From Alteromonadaceae bacterium (GTDB lineage: Bacteria; Pseudomonadota; Gammaproteobacteria; Enterobacterales; Alteromonadaceae): 64,000 nucleotides of DNA. Both the position numbers and the translations under genes were made by a program. The notes under the pieces were generated by a model. It was not told where the DNA came from and searched no databases. It saw only the letters and a list, made by a program, of their open reading frames with translations. The stretch's first letter is position 1. Every line of letters starts with the position of its first letter. Shown one piece after another: positions 63,855-64,000 of the stretch. The DNA is taken from the NCBI GenBank assembly GCA_014872785.1, contig WKFJ01000057.1, positions 21,169-85,168 of the forward strand. Reading direction: 5' to 3'.

Positions 63855-64000
63855 CGTATACCTATACCCGAAACACCTCAAGATACTCGACTTCAGCGAG
63901 TGCATAAATCCTTTTAGGCCTCGCCCTTTGGGAGCTTCACAGCGCTTCCATTACTGCGTTACAATTGCTTGAAAGGTAACCACATTCCTTCTCAAGTGTG
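63855..64000. repeat. Truncated dispersed-type intergenic repeat at the window edge
   Basis: After the mdh terminator the sequence contains ACTCG...CGAGT (a small hairpin, about 63885-63901), CTTTGGGAGC and TACTGCGTTA. A CTT(C/T)GGG segment and TACTGCGTTA also occur together at 10543-10581. The match suggests a family of intergenic repeats. The element is cut off by the right edge. Confidence 0.45.

Overview
The window reads as a chromosomal segment of a marine gammaproteobacterium, most likely Alteromonadales (Alteromonas, Aliiglaciecola or Paraglaciecola relatives). The basis is family content and gene order rather than a database search. Supporting signs are divergent argR/mdh, divergent tyrS and M23 peptidase followed by anmK, an Oar-type TonB-dependent receptor, many lipoproteins and chemoreceptors, moderate GC by eye, and intergenic repeats containing TACTGCGTTA. 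No rRNA, tRNA, CRISPR array, insertion sequence or prophage gene was seen.

Layout. 1-8.7 kb: palindromic leader, chemoreceptor, small thioredoxin-like, Spy-like and NTF2-like genes, erpA, a two-gene RND efflux operon and a GST-fold protein. 8.8-15.5 kb (minus): DUF481 protein, MscS channel, then a compact operon of ABC ATPase, ABC-2 permease, membrane-anchored amidohydrolase, DesK-type kinase and LuxR-type regulator. 15.6-21.3 kb: periplasmic binding-like protein, WD40 lipoprotein, unknown lipoprotein, a membrane protein fusing a redoxin domain to an adenylyl cyclase, and a DUF885 protein. 21.5-28.5 kb (plus): GH13 lipoprotein with an esterase, an AlaE-type exporter with an Asp/Glu racemase, and a long PLP enzyme. 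28.5-35.3 kb: anmK, M23 peptidase, tyrS, amine oxidase-like FAD enzyme, GNAT and DUF2721. 35.3-39.5 kb (minus): mtnN, CobD/CbiB-like, adenosine kinase and ahcY, a methyl-cycle cluster. 39.6-47.2 kb (minus): DUF2726, PafA-like phosphatase, Fe(II)/2OG oxygenase, CNT nucleoside transporter, udk, and a membrane protein paired with a binding-protein-like gene.

47.6-56.2 kb (plus) is the most unusual part. An Oar-like TonB receptor is interrupted by one in-frame UGA. It is followed by a complete candidate RiPP locus: HlyD-type adaptor, C39-peptidase ABC exporter, a 76-residue LuxR-type DNA-binding protein, a 65-residue double-glycine precursor, and an ATP-grasp ligase resembling the microviridin/graspetide enzymes. 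The precursor leader also carries a PF-x3-LVE element reminiscent of the microviridin leader motif. The precursor has a strong 5' leader structure and a terminator-like hairpin between it and the ligase. The proposed model is that the ligase crosslinks Glu side chains of the core, then the C39 exporter cleaves after GG and secretes the product with the adaptor.

56.2-64 kb: DUF4397 repeat lipoprotein, nucleoside hydrolase, dCache chemoreceptor with part of an amino-acid-binding signature, a ketoacyl-ACP synthase III, argR, mdh and the start of a dispersed repeat at the right edge.
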